In this document: piece after piece, positions 1 to 7,934 of the stretch | Layout of the letters: each line of letters begins with the position of its first letter | How positions within the stretch are numbered: the stretch's first letter is position 1 | Assembly: GCA_035274225.1 (NCBI GenBank) | Contig: DATEOK010000275.1 | Span: 1-31,802, forward strand | From: Dongia_A sp035274225 | GTDB taxonomy: Bacteria; Pseudomonadota; Alphaproteobacteria; Dongiales; Dongiaceae | DNA: 31,802 bases | Reading direction: 5' to 3' | The notes under the pieces: generated by a model | The model's input: only the letters and a program-made list of their open reading frames with translations | Told to the model about the DNA's origin: nothing | Databases searched by the model: none | Translations under genes and position numbers: made by a program

Positions 1-540
1 CCCATCGACATCGTGGTGAACAACGCCGGAGAGGCGCCGAGCGCGCCGTTCGACAAGACCGATGCCGATCTTTGGTCGCGCGTGATCGCAGTCGACCTCA
101 CCGGGGTGTTCCTGGTAACCCGCGCCGTTCTTGGCGATCTCAAGGCCCGTGGCGCAGGGGCACGCGTGATCAACGTCGCCTCGACCGCGGGTTTGAGCGG
201 CTATGCCTACGTCTCCGCTTACTGCGCGGCCAAGCATGGCGTGGTCGGCCTCACCCGCTCGCTGGCGCTTGAGCTGGCTAAGACCGGCATTACCGTGAAC
301 GCAGTGTGTCCCGGCTTCACCGATACGCCGCTGCTGCGCAAGGCGGCCGCGACCATCAAGAGCAAGACCGGCCGTAGCGAAGCTGATGCGCTCGCGACCC
401 TGGCCGGCGCCAATCCACAGGGACGGCTCGTGACGCCGCAAGAGGTGGCGGACACCGTGTTGTGGCTGGCCTCTCCCGGCTCGGCATCGATCAACGGCCA
501 GGCGATCGTGGTCGCCGGCGGCGAGGTGATGGCAGGATGA
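1..540 (+). CDS. Short-chain dehydrogenase/reductase (5' end outside window)
   Basis: NAD(P)-dependent oxidoreductase of the classical SDR family, truncated by the window edge: the frame is open from base 1 and the N-terminal Rossmann glycine motif is missing. The visible part (179 residues) starts just before the NNAG motif that stabilises the central sheet, then shows the catalytic Ser (visible residue 61, in NVAST) and the YCAAK motif (Tyr74, Lys78), followed by the NAVCPGF segment typical of SDRs. The C-terminus (SINGQAIVVAGGEVMAG) matches FabG-like enzymes. Its stop overlaps the next start (ATGA), so it is translationally coupled to the enoyl-CoA hydratase. In this context it probably oxidises or reduces a hydroxy/oxo group on a ring-derived acyl-CoA intermediate; that substrate is inference. 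Family call is secure, substrate unknown. Confidence 0.93.
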   Translation, partial: PIDIVVNNAGEAPSAPFDKTDADLWSRVIAVDLTGVFLVTRAVLGDLKARGAGARVINVASTAGLSGYAYVSAYCAAKHGVVGLTRSLALELAKTGITVNAVCPGFTDTPLLRKAAATIKSKTGRSEADALATLAGANPQGRLVTPQEVADTVLWLASPGSASINGQAIVVAGGEVMAG

Positions 541-1364
541 GCAGCAAGCACCCGTTCAAGGACTACCCCGCGCGCCATTTCCTATGGGAAGCGAGCGACG
601 ACGGCCGGGTCGCGATCCTTCGGCTGAACCGGCCGGAGCGCAAGAACCCGCTCACCTTCGACTCCTATGCCGAGCTGCGCGATCTGTTCCGTGGACTCGC
701 TGATGCCGGCGACGTCCGTGCGATCGTGCTGACCGGATCGGGCGGCAACTTCAGCTCCGGCGGCGATGTGTTCGAGATCATCGAGCCGCTGACCAAGATG
801 GCGCCACCGGAGCTGCTGGCCTTCACCCAGATGACCGGCGACGTGGTCAAGGCAATCCGCAAGTGCCCACAGCTGGTGATCGCCGCCGTCGATGGCGTGT
901 GTGCCGGCGCCGGCGCGATCCTTGCCATGGCATCGGACCTGCGGCTGGCGACGCCGGATGCGAAGACCGCGTTCCTGTTCACGCGCGTCGGCCTGTCCGG
1001 CGCTGACATGGGCGCCTGCGGAATCCTACCGCGCATCATCGGCCAGGGCCGCGCGACGGAGTTGCTGCTGACCGGCCGCACCATGAATGCTGCCGAAGGG
1101 CACAGCTGGGGCTTCTACAACGCGCTGCATTCTGCTGCCGATCTCGAGACCCAGGCGCTCGCCCTCGCCCGCTCGCTTGCCGACGGCCCGTGGCGTGCCC
1201 ATGGCGTCACCAAGACCATGCTGAACCAGGAATGGGACATGGGCCTGGACGAGTTGATCGATGCCGAGGCAAAGGCGCAGGCGGAGTGCATGACGACCGG
1301 CGATTTCCGCCGCGCGTTCGAGGCATTCGCCGCCAAATCCAAGCCGCGGTTCGAGGGGAACTGA
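537..1364 (+). CDS. Enoyl-CoA hydratase/isomerase (crotonase) family protein, divergent
   Basis: Crotonase-superfamily protein of 275 residues, the usual length. The start is the ATG overlapping the SDR stop (ATGA); an in-frame extension upstream reads through the SDR gene and is rejected. Both oxyanion-hole segments are visible: GNFSSGGDVF and the CAGAGAILAMASDLRLA stretch. The region that in textbook enoyl-CoA hydratases reads PGAGGTQ is here SGADMGACG, so the catalytic acid arrangement differs from that of the crotonase domain encoded at 3353. This suggests hydration, ring opening or isomerisation of an unusual alicyclic CoA ester rather than standard fatty-acid beta-oxidation. Proteins of this kind are typically found beside 2-aminobenzoyl-CoA or salicylyl-CoA hydroxylase genes (recalled family knowledge). 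It sits in a seven-gene operon. The family is clear; the reaction is inferred. Confidence 0.92.
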   Translation: MSSKHPFKDYPARHFLWEASDDGRVAILRLNRPERKNPLTFDSYAELRDLFRGLADAGDVRAIVLTGSGGNFSSGGDVFEIIEPLTKMAPPELLAFTQMTGDVVKAIRKCPQLVIAAVDGVCAGAGAILAMASDLRLATPDAKTAFLFTRVGLSGADMGACGILPRIIGQGRATELLLTGRTMNAAEGHSWGFYNALHSAADLETQALALARSLADGPWRAHGVTKTMLNQEWDMGLDELIDAEAKAQAECMTTGDFRRAFEAFAAKSKPRFEGN

Positions 1365-1367
1365 ACC

Positions 1368-2537
1368 ATGGCCGGCCCGACACGCGAACATCTTCACTGG
1401 CCATTTTTCGACGCGTCGCACCGCGCCTTCGTCGAGACTCTGGACCGGTTCGCTGCGTCCGGCGCGCTAGACCACGTCGATCATCACGATGTCGACGGAG
1501 CGTGCCGCGCCCTGGTACGCAGCCTGGGCCAGGCCGGTCTGCTGGATGCCGTGGTCGCCGGGGCAGCTGCGGAGTCTCCGCCGATCGATTCACGCCTCGT
1601 CTGCCTGGCGCGAGAGACCCTGGCGTGGCACGACGGGCTCGCGGATTTCGCGTTTGCGATGCAAGGGCTCGGCACCGGCGCGATTGCGCTCAGCGGCTCG
1701 CCGGAGTTGCGCGCCGCGGTGTTGCCAAAGGTTCGGTCCGGCGAATGGCTCGCCGCCTTCGCGCTTTCGGAGAAGGACGCAGGATCGGACGTCGCCGCAC
1801 TGCGCTGCGCCGCCCGCGCCGACGGCATTTCCTACGTGCTGGATGGCGAGAAGACCTGGATCTCCAACGGCGGCATTGCGCACGTCTACACCGTGTTCGC
1901 GCGCACCGGCGAGGCGCCCGGCACGCGCGGCATCTCGGCCTTCGTGGTGTTCGCGGACGATCCGGGCTTCTCCGTCGCCGAGCGGATCGAGGTCATCGCG
2001 CCGCATCCGCTGGCGACCATCCGGTTTGACAACTGCCGTATCCCAGGGATGCGACGCCTCGGCGTCGCGGGCGAGGGTTTCAAGATCGCCATGCGCACCC
2101 TCGACATCTTCCGCGCCTCGGTGGCCGCCGCCTCGGTCGGCATGGCGCGCCGGGCGATGGACGAGGCACTGGCGCACGCCAAGGAGCGCAAGATGTTCGG
2201 CGCAACGCTGTCCGACCTGCAGCTCACGCAAGCGGCATTCGGCGACATGGCGACCGGCATCGACGCCGCCGCGCTGCTGACCTATCGCGCCGCCTGGCGC
2301 CACGACGTGCAGCAGCTGCCCGCCACCCGCGAGGCCGCGATGGCCAAGATGAACGCCACGGAGACCGCGCAGGCCGTGATCGACCGTGCGCTGCAGATGT
2401 TCGGCGGGCGCGGCGTGCGCGCCGGCGAGACGGTCGAGAAGCTCTATCGCGAGATCCGAGCGCTGCGTATCTATGAAGGCGCGACCGAGGTGCAGAAGCT
2501 GATCATCGCACGCGAGCTGCTGAAGGACAAGGCGTGA
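1368..2537 (+). CDS. Acyl-CoA dehydrogenase family protein
   Basis: FAD-dependent acyl-CoA dehydrogenase of 389 residues, near the family norm. Visible hallmarks are the FALSEKDAGSD flavin/substrate-binding segment, the KTWISNGG segment, the KERKMFGATLSDLQLTQ stretch in the C-terminal helical domain, and LRIYEGATEVQ near the end, whose Glu370 is at the position of the catalytic base of many family members. The ATG lies 3 bp after the hydratase stop, with GAGGGG about 9 nt upstream as ribosome binding site. The enzyme would introduce an alpha,beta double bond into a CoA thioester and pass electrons to electron-transfer flavoprotein. No ETF genes are in the window. Its role in the operon is probably dehydrogenation of a ring-reduced or ring-opened aromatic CoA intermediate (inference). 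Confidence 0.93.
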   Translation: MAGPTREHLHWPFFDASHRAFVETLDRFAASGALDHVDHHDVDGACRALVRSLGQAGLLDAVVAGAAAESPPIDSRLVCLARETLAWHDGLADFAFAMQGLGTGAIALSGSPELRAAVLPKVRSGEWLAAFALSEKDAGSDVAALRCAARADGISYVLDGEKTWISNGGIAHVYTVFARTGEAPGTRGISAFVVFADDPGFSVAERIEVIAPHPLATIRFDNCRIPGMRRLGVAGEGFKIAMRTLDIFRASVAAASVGMARRAMDEALAHAKERKMFGATLSDLQLTQAAFGDMATGIDAAALLTYRAAWRHDVQQLPATREAAMAKMNATETAQAVIDRALQMFGGRGVRAGETVEKLYREIRALRIYEGATEVQKLIIARELLKDKA

Positions 2538-2947
2538 TGGCGCGGTTCGAAGCCACGCGCGTGTTGCGTTTCGGCGATTGCGATCCCGCCGGGATCGCCT
2601 ACTATCCGCGCTACTTCGACCTGCTCAACGGCGTCGTCGAGGATTGGTGGATCTCGATGGGCCACCCGTGGAAGGTGCTGTTCGGCGAGCGGCGCATCGG
2701 GCTGCCGACGGTGCGCTTCGAGGTCGACTTCCGGGCACCGGCCTTGCTCGAGGACGAGCTCCGCTTCACACTCGCGATCAAGCGCATCGGCGGCAAGTCG
2801 GTCGAGCTCGATCATGTCGTTCAGCGTGGAGAGACGACCTTGTGGCAATGCGCGCAGACCATGGTCGCAACTTCGCTCGACACCCATCGATCGATCGCGT
2901 GGCCGGAGGATCTCCGTGCCGCCCTAGTTTCCTTCCAGGAGGCCTAG
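2537..2947 (+). CDS. Acyl-CoA thioesterase, 4-hydroxybenzoyl-CoA thioesterase type
   Basis: Single hotdog-fold thioesterase of 136 residues. The N-terminal motif FGDCDPAGIAYYPRYFD matches the Pseudomonas-type 4-hydroxybenzoyl-CoA thioesterase, and the second Asp of that motif (Asp16) corresponds to its catalytic nucleophile/base. Two starts are possible: GTG at 2534 (GTGA overlap with the dehydrogenase stop) or ATG at 2537 (TGATG overlap); I prefer the ATG. The likely role is hydrolysing dead-end or surplus aromatic/alicyclic CoA thioesters to free CoA, a housekeeping job in CoA-dependent aromatic pathways. Substrate specificity cannot be read from the sequence. Confidence 0.9.
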   Translation: MARFEATRVLRFGDCDPAGIAYYPRYFDLLNGVVEDWWISMGHPWKVLFGERRIGLPTVRFEVDFRAPALLEDELRFTLAIKRIGGKSVELDHVVQRGETTLWQCAQTMVATSLDTHRSIAWPEDLRAALVSFQEA

Positions 2948-2948
2948 C

Positions 2949-3344
2949 ATGCACACCGTCCTCCAACCCGAAGGCTGGTCCAAGCCGAAGGGCTATGCCA
3001 ACGGCATCGCCGCGCGCGGGCGATTCGTCTTCGTCGGCGGTCAGGTCGGCTGGAACGGCCAGTGCAAGTTCGAGACAGACGACTTGGTCGGGCAGGTCCG
3101 CCAGACGCTGCAGAACATTGTAGACGTGCTGGCGGAAGCCGGCGCGGAGCCAAGACATCTGACCTCGATGACCTGGTACCTGACCGACAAGGCCGACTAC
3201 CTCGCCAGGCTCAAGGACATCGGAAGGGTCTATCGCGAGCTCATTGGCCGGCACTTTCCGGCGATGGCAGCCGTCCAGGTCGTTGCCTTGATCGAGGATC
3301 GCGCTAAGGTGGAGATTCAGGCCACCGCTGTCGTTCCGGAATAG
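2949..3344 (+). CDS. RidA family (YjgF/YER057c/UK114) enamine/imine deaminase-like protein
   Basis: 131-residue RidA-family protein, the normal family length. The start follows the thioesterase stop by one base and has a perfect AGGAGG ribosome binding site at 2937-2942 with a 6-nt spacer, the strongest in the operon. Near the C-terminus, IEDRAKVEIQATAVVP carries the Arg that in RidA binds the substrate carboxylate. RidA enzymes hydrolyse reactive enamines/imines, releasing ammonia. In an aromatic-CoA operon this fits a substrate that still carries an amino group, such as 2-aminobenzoyl-CoA. A RidA-like (then called translation inhibitor) gene is part of the described Azoarcus evansii 2-aminobenzoate clusters. 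Function here is inferred from family and context. Confidence 0.9.
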   Translation: MHTVLQPEGWSKPKGYANGIAARGRFVFVGGQVGWNGQCKFETDDLVGQVRQTLQNIVDVLAEAGAEPRHLTSMTWYLTDKADYLARLKDIGRVYRELIGRHFPAMAAVQVVALIEDRAKVEIQATAVVPE

Positions 3345-3352
3345 CAGGATCG

Positions 3353-5329
3353 ATGATCACCTTCTCCGACACCGTGCGTGGCACGGTCAGCAACGGCGTC
3401 CTGTTGATCGAGATCGACCATGCGCCGGTCAATGCCCTCTCGACCGATGTGCGGAAGGGCCTGCTGGCAGCCATCACGCACGGCGAAGCAGCGGTGGATA
3501 TCGTCGCGATGGTGATCACCGGCGCGGGCAATATCTTCATCGGCGGCGCCGACATCCGCGAGTTTGGCGCGCCGCCGGCCGAGCCCATGCTGCCGACCGT
3601 CCTTACCGCGATCGAGAACGCGGCGAAGCCGGTCGTGGCGGCGATCAATGGCGCCGCGCTCGGTGGTGGATTGGAGGTTGCGCTCGCGGCGCATTGCCGG
3701 ATCGCCAGCTCAACCGCAACGTTGGCACTGCCCGAAGTGAAGCTCGGCATCATCCCCGGCGCGGGTGGCACGCAGCGCCTGCCGCGCTTGATCGGGATCC
3801 CCGCCGCCATCGATATGATCGCTACCGGCCGGACTGCGCCTGCCGCTGAGGCGCTGAAGCTCGGTATCGTGGATCGGCTCGAAAGCGGCGACCTGCGCGC
3901 GGCCGCGGTCGCTGAGGCGCGGTCTCTGGCCGGAAAGACCTTGCGCCGCAGCGGCGCCATCGACGTGCCACCGGCGACAGTCGAAGCCATCGATGCCGCC
4001 GCCAGCAAGGCGCTGTCACGCGCCCGCGGCCAGAACGCGCCACGCGAAGCGGTGCGGCTGGTGCGGTTGTCCGCCGATACCCTGTTCGCGGAGGCGCTGG
4101 CAGAGGAGCGGCGAACGTTCCTGGCACTGCGCAATTCGGACCAGGCGGCTGCGCTGCGGCATGTATTCTTCGCCGAGCGTGCGGCCGCCAAGGTTCCTGG
4201 CCTGGAAGACGTCAAGCCACGCAAGGTCGAAACCATCGGCGTGGTCGGCCTGGGCCTCATGGGGTCCGGCATCGCCACCTGCGCGCTCGACGCGGGATAC
4301 ACTGTCATCGGCATCGAGCAGAGCAAGGAGGCGGCCGCCAAGGGCCGTGGCCGGGTCGAAGGCTTGTTCGACCGCGCCTTGCAATCCGGCCGCATCGATG
4401 CCGCCGCCAAGGCAGACCGTCTCCGCCGGCTGACGACCAGCGCCGAGATGCATTCCCTCAATGCCGCCGACCTCGTGATCGAGGCGGTGTTCGACGATCT
4501 CACGGTCAAGACCGAGCTGTTCGTCAACCTGGACAGCATCGTGCGGCCGGATGCGATCCTCGCCACCAACACCAGTTATCTCGATCCGGATGCACTCGCC
4601 GTGGCGACGATGCGGCCGGAGCGTGTGCTCGGGCTGCATTTCTTCTCACCGGCCAACGTCATGCGCTTGCTCGAAGTGGTCCGCTGCGCCCGCACGGCGT
4701 CGGACGTGCTGGCGACCGGCCTTGCGGTTGCCAAGAAGCTGCGCAAGCTGCCGATCGTCTGCGGTGTCACCGAAGGATTCATCGGCAACCGCATCTTCTC
4801 CGCCTACCGGCGCGAAGCGGAATTCCTGCTGGAGGACAGCGCCTTGCCGCAGCAGATCGACGCGGCCATGGAGGCGTACGGTTTCGCGATGGGGCCGTTC
4901 GCGGTGTTCGACCTCGCCGGGCTGGAGATCGCCTGGGCCCGCCGCAAGCGCCAGGCCGCGAACCGCGATCCGAAGGCGCGCTATGTCGATATCGCCGACC
5001 ACTTGTGTGAAGCCGGCCGGCTCGGCATGAAGGCCGGACGCGGCTGGTACCGCTATCCGGACGGCCGGCGCGCGGTCGATCCCGAGGTCACCGCCCTGAT
5101 CGAGCAGCGGCGCGCCGCCAAGGGGCTCGTCGCCAGGGCCATCACCAACGACGAAATCAGGCGGCGCCTGCTTGCGGCGATGACCGCCGAGGGCGCGGCG
5201 CTGCTATCCGAAGGCGTCGCCGCGCGGGCGAGCGATATCGACCTCGTCATGATCAACGGCTACGGTTTTCCAGCCCACAAGGGGGGACCGATGTTCGCGG
5301 CCGAGCAGGCAAAGGGGCCAGAGGCATGA
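3353..5329 (+). CDS. Bifunctional enoyl-CoA hydratase/3-hydroxyacyl-CoA dehydrogenase
   Basis: Fusion protein of 658 residues. The N-terminal half is a crotonase domain with complete motifs (GGADIREFG, AAINGAALGGGLE, and VKLGIIPGAGGTQRLPRL). The middle holds an NAD-binding 3-hydroxyacyl-CoA dehydrogenase domain (VVGLGLMGSGIA dinucleotide-binding loop; NTSYLDPDAL; GLHFFSPANVMRLLEVV with the catalytic-type His). Two C-terminal helical repeats follow (GFIGNRIFSAYRREAEFLL; INGYGFPAHKGGPMF). It would hydrate a 2-enoyl-CoA and oxidise the resulting 3-hydroxyacyl-CoA, feeding the thiolase that follows with an ATGA overlap. Typical relatives run on for roughly 40-50 residues after the GGPMF motif; this protein stops about 10 residues after it. 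An 8-bp gap separates it from ridA. Call is secure; specificity for an adipyl-type chain is inferred from the neighbouring thiolase. Confidence 0.94.
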   Translation: MITFSDTVRGTVSNGVLLIEIDHAPVNALSTDVRKGLLAAITHGEAAVDIVAMVITGAGNIFIGGADIREFGAPPAEPMLPTVLTAIENAAKPVVAAINGAALGGGLEVALAAHCRIASSTATLALPEVKLGIIPGAGGTQRLPRLIGIPAAIDMIATGRTAPAAEALKLGIVDRLESGDLRAAAVAEARSLAGKTLRRSGAIDVPPATVEAIDAAASKALSRARGQNAPREAVRLVRLSADTLFAEALAEERRTFLALRNSDQAAALRHVFFAERAAAKVPGLEDVKPRKVETIGVVGLGLMGSGIATCALDAGYTVIGIEQSKEAAAKGRGRVEGLFDRALQSGRIDAAAKADRLRRLTTSAEMHSLNAADLVIEAVFDDLTVKTELFVNLDSIVRPDAILATNTSYLDPDALAVATMRPERVLGLHFFSPANVMRLLEVVRCARTASDVLATGLAVAKKLRKLPIVCGVTEGFIGNRIFSAYRREAEFLLEDSALPQQIDAAMEAYGFAMGPFAVFDLAGLEIAWARRKRQAANRDPKARYVDIADHLCEAGRLGMKAGRGWYRYPDGRRAVDPEVTALIEQRRAAKGLVARAITNDEIRRRLLAAMTAEGAALLSEGVAARASDIDLVMINGYGFPAHKGGPMFAAEQAKGPEA

Positions 5330-6525
5330 GCGAAGCATTCATCATCGATGGCGTGCGCACGCCGATCGGACGTTACGGCGGCGCGCTCGCTCCGGTGAGG
5401 GCGGATGACCTCGCCGCGCACGTCATCAGAGAGCTCGGCAAGCGCTTTCCCGCGATCGGTGGCGACCGGATCGATGAAGTCGTGCTGGGCTGCGCCAACC
5501 AAGCCGGCGAGGACAACCGCAACGTTGCCCGCATGGCCGCCTTGCTCTCCGGGCTGCCGGTCTCAGTGCCCGGCACGACCGTCAATCGCTTGTGCGGCTC
5601 CGGCCTCGACGCCGTCGGCTATGCCGCGCGCATGATCCGCGCCGGCGAGGCGGACCTCGTCATCGCCGGCGGCGTCGAGAGCATGTCGCGCGCGCCCTTG
5701 GTGCAAGCCAAGGCGGAAGCCGCCTTCCAGCGCGGGGTCGAGATCCATGACACAACGATCGGCTGGCGCTTTGTGAATCCGCGGATGCAGGCTCAATACG
5801 GGATCGATTCCATGCCGGAGACCGCCGAGAACGTCGCCGCGGACTTTGCCATTGCGCGTGCCGATCAGGACGCCTTTGCGCTGCGCAGCCAGACCCGCGC
5901 CGCCGCGGCACAGGCGAACGGTCGGCTGGCACGCGAGATCGTCGCCGTTCCCGTCAAGCAGAGAAAGGACGTGCAGCTGGTCGAGCGTGACGAGCATCCG
6001 CGCGCGACCACGCTCGAGAAGCTCGCCGCTCTGCCCGCGCTGTTCCGCAAGGACGGGACGGTGACGGCCGGCAACGCCTCCGGTGTCAACGATGGCGCGG
6101 CGGCGCTCCTCGTCGCCTCGGAGCGCGCGGTCAAGGAACATGGCTTGAAGCCATTGGCGCGGATCACCGGCATGGCGACCGCCGGCGTCGAGCCGCGCAT
6201 CATGGGCATCGGCCCGGTGCCGGCGGTGCGCAAGCTGCTCGAGCGCTCCACGTTCGGCGTCAGCGCCTTCGACGTGATCGAGCTCAACGAGGCCTTTGCG
6301 GCACAGGCCCTCGCCTGCCTCCGGCAGCTCGGGCTGCCGGACGATGCGGACTTCGTTAATCCGAACGGCGGCGCGATCGCGCTGGGTCATCCGCTCGGCA
6401 TGTCCGGAGCACGGCTGGCACTGACTGCGGCGCTGGAACTCGGCGTACGCGACGGCCGTCGCGCGCTTGCGACCATGTGCATCGGCGTCGGGCAAGGGAT
6501 CGCATTGTCGCTCGAACGAGCTTGA
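5326..6525 (+). CDS. pcaF: 3-oxoadipyl-CoA thiolase-like acetyl-CoA acyltransferase
   Basis: Thiolase of 399 residues, full length for the family. The active-site Cys90 lies in NRLCGSGLDA, the His in NPNGGAIALGHPLG, and the second Cys in ATMCIGVGQG. Several long segments (IRTPIGRYGGAL, CANQAGEDNRNVARM, DTTIGWRFVNP, MGIGPVPA) match PcaF/PaaJ-type beta-ketoadipyl-CoA thiolases closely from memory, better than generic AtoB/FadA enzymes. The predicted reaction is cleavage of 3-oxoadipyl-CoA with CoA to succinyl-CoA and acetyl-CoA, a sensible last step for a ring-derived six-carbon dicarboxylyl chain. It is coupled to the upstream fusion gene and is the last gene of the tight operon. The symbol marks family similarity; paaJ would be equally defensible. 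Confidence 0.88.
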   Translation: MSEAFIIDGVRTPIGRYGGALAPVRADDLAAHVIRELGKRFPAIGGDRIDEVVLGCANQAGEDNRNVARMAALLSGLPVSVPGTTVNRLCGSGLDAVGYAARMIRAGEADLVIAGGVESMSRAPLVQAKAEAAFQRGVEIHDTTIGWRFVNPRMQAQYGIDSMPETAENVAADFAIARADQDAFALRSQTRAAAAQANGRLAREIVAVPVKQRKDVQLVERDEHPRATTLEKLAALPALFRKDGTVTAGNASGVNDGAAALLVASERAVKEHGLKPLARITGMATAGVEPRIMGIGPVPAVRKLLERSTFGVSAFDVIELNEAFAAQALACLRQLGLPDDADFVNPNGGAIALGHPLGMSGARLALTAALELGVRDGRRALATMCIGVGQGIALSLERA

Positions 6526-6674
6526 TTGCTCCAGCGTTCGCGGAACTCACCGTTGTGGCTGACCCTTCCACCGATCCGTCTACTCGTTAGCAGAGCAGCG
6601 CCGGAACTCTTTCGCATTTGAGTTGTTCCCCGATCGGACCGGAATTTCACGGTCGAGTCTCGAGGGGCATAGTC

Positions 6675-7922
6675 ATGAAAGTCACTATTGCCGGTGGCGG
6701 CATCGGCGGCTTGGCCGCCGCGCTCTCTCTGCATCAAGTCGGCATTGAGGTCGGCGTCTATGAACAAGCGCACGAGCTACGCGAGCTTGGCGTCGGCATC
6801 AACATGTTGCCGCACGCCATCAAGGAGCTGTCATCGCTCGGCCTGCTGCCGGCGCTAGATGCCGCCGGCATCCGCACGCGCGAGCTTATTTACGCCAACC
6901 GCTTTGGCCAGACGGTGTGGCAGGAACTGCGCGGCCTCGACGCCGGATATGACACGCCGCAGATCAGCATTCATCGCGGCAAGCTGCACGGCGTGCTGCT
7001 GCGCGCCGCGATCGAGCGCCTAGGCCCCGCCCGCATACACACGGACTGCCGACTGGTCGATTTTCAGGAGCGCGGCGACAAGGTCGTTGCAGTCCTCGAG
7101 CGCCGCGACGGCAGCGAGCGGATCGAAGCGACGGGCGATGTGCTGATCGGCGCGGACGGCATCCACTCCCGCGTTCGCTCGCTCTTGTATCCGGACGAAG
7201 GGCGGCCAGCCTGGAACGGCCACATGCTGTGGCGCGGCGCGACCGAATGGCCGGTCTATGCCGATGGCCGCACCATGGTGATCGCCGGCGGCAACAGCGC
7301 CAAGTTCGTGTTCTACCCGATCCATGCCGATCCGTCGCGACCGCAGACCCGGCTGACCAACTGGGCCGTCATGGCGCGCATCGCCGATGGCACCGAGCCG
7401 CCGCCGCGGCGCGAAGACTGGAACCGGCCGGGCAATTTCGAGGAGGCGATGGTGTTCGTGCGCGACCGCTTCCGCCTGGGCTTCGTCGATCCGGTCAAGC
7501 TCATCGAGAAGACCGGCACATTCTACGAGTATCCGTGCTGCGATCGTGATCCGCTGCCGCGCTGGTCGTTCGGCCGCGTCACGCTGCTGGGCGACGCCGC
7601 GCATCCGATGTACCCGGTCGGCAGCAACGGCGCCAGCCAGGCCATCCTCGATGCACGGGCACTGGCGCGCCATCTCGCTTCGTCGGCATCGCTGCCGGCG
7701 GCGCTGGCCGGGTATGATGCCGAGCGGCGGCCACCCACGGCCGAGATCGTGCTCAACAACCGGAAAGGCGGACCCGAAGGCGTGATCGACGTGGTGGAAG
7801 CGCGCGCTCCGGACGGCTTCGCCGACATCGAAGCGGTCGCCAGCCATGCCGAGCGCCAGGCGATCGTCCGCGGCTATGCGTCGATGGCAGGCTATGCACG
7901 CGAGCAGGTGAACCGGCGCTAA
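6675..7922 (+). CDS. FAD-dependent monooxygenase, PhzS-like
   Basis: Group A flavoprotein hydroxylase of 415 residues. The start is the ATG at 6675, with GAGGGG 7 nt upstream; a longer in-frame reading from 6618 lacks a site and adds 19 residues before the FAD-binding strand. GGGIGG (residues 7-12) is the FAD beta-alpha-beta motif, the ADGIHSRVR stretch is the DG motif, and TLLGDAAHPMYPVGSNGASQAILDA is the second FAD (GD) motif. The overall pattern (LGVGINMLPHAIKEL, ISIHRGKLHGVLL, CDRDPLPRWSFGRV) resembles PhzS, the phenazine-carboxylate hydroxylase, but such proteins are widespread and act on varied aromatics. No other phenazine gene is visible. It lies 149 bp after the thiolase on the same strand, so it may be co-transcribed or have its own promoter. 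Substrate unknown; a hydroxylation feeding or branching from the aromatic pathway is plausible. Confidence 0.88.
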   Translation: MKVTIAGGGIGGLAAALSLHQVGIEVGVYEQAHELRELGVGINMLPHAIKELSSLGLLPALDAAGIRTRELIYANRFGQTVWQELRGLDAGYDTPQISIHRGKLHGVLLRAAIERLGPARIHTDCRLVDFQERGDKVVAVLERRDGSERIEATGDVLIGADGIHSRVRSLLYPDEGRPAWNGHMLWRGATEWPVYADGRTMVIAGGNSAKFVFYPIHADPSRPQTRLTNWAVMARIADGTEPPPRREDWNRPGNFEEAMVFVRDRFRLGFVDPVKLIEKTGTFYEYPCCDRDPLPRWSFGRVTLLGDAAHPMYPVGSNGASQAILDARALARHLASSASLPAALAGYDAERRPPTAEIVLNNRKGGPEGVIDVVEARAPDGFADIEAVASHAERQAIVRGYASMAGYAREQVNRR

Positions 7923-7934
7923 GCCGGCGCCGCT

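Noticed and set aside
3304..4572. 422-residue open frame on the minus strand
   Set aside because: Antisense to the hydratase/dehydrogenase fusion, whose motifs are unmistakable; the antisense protein is Ser/Arg/Ala-rich low-complexity as expected of a GC-rich shadow frame.
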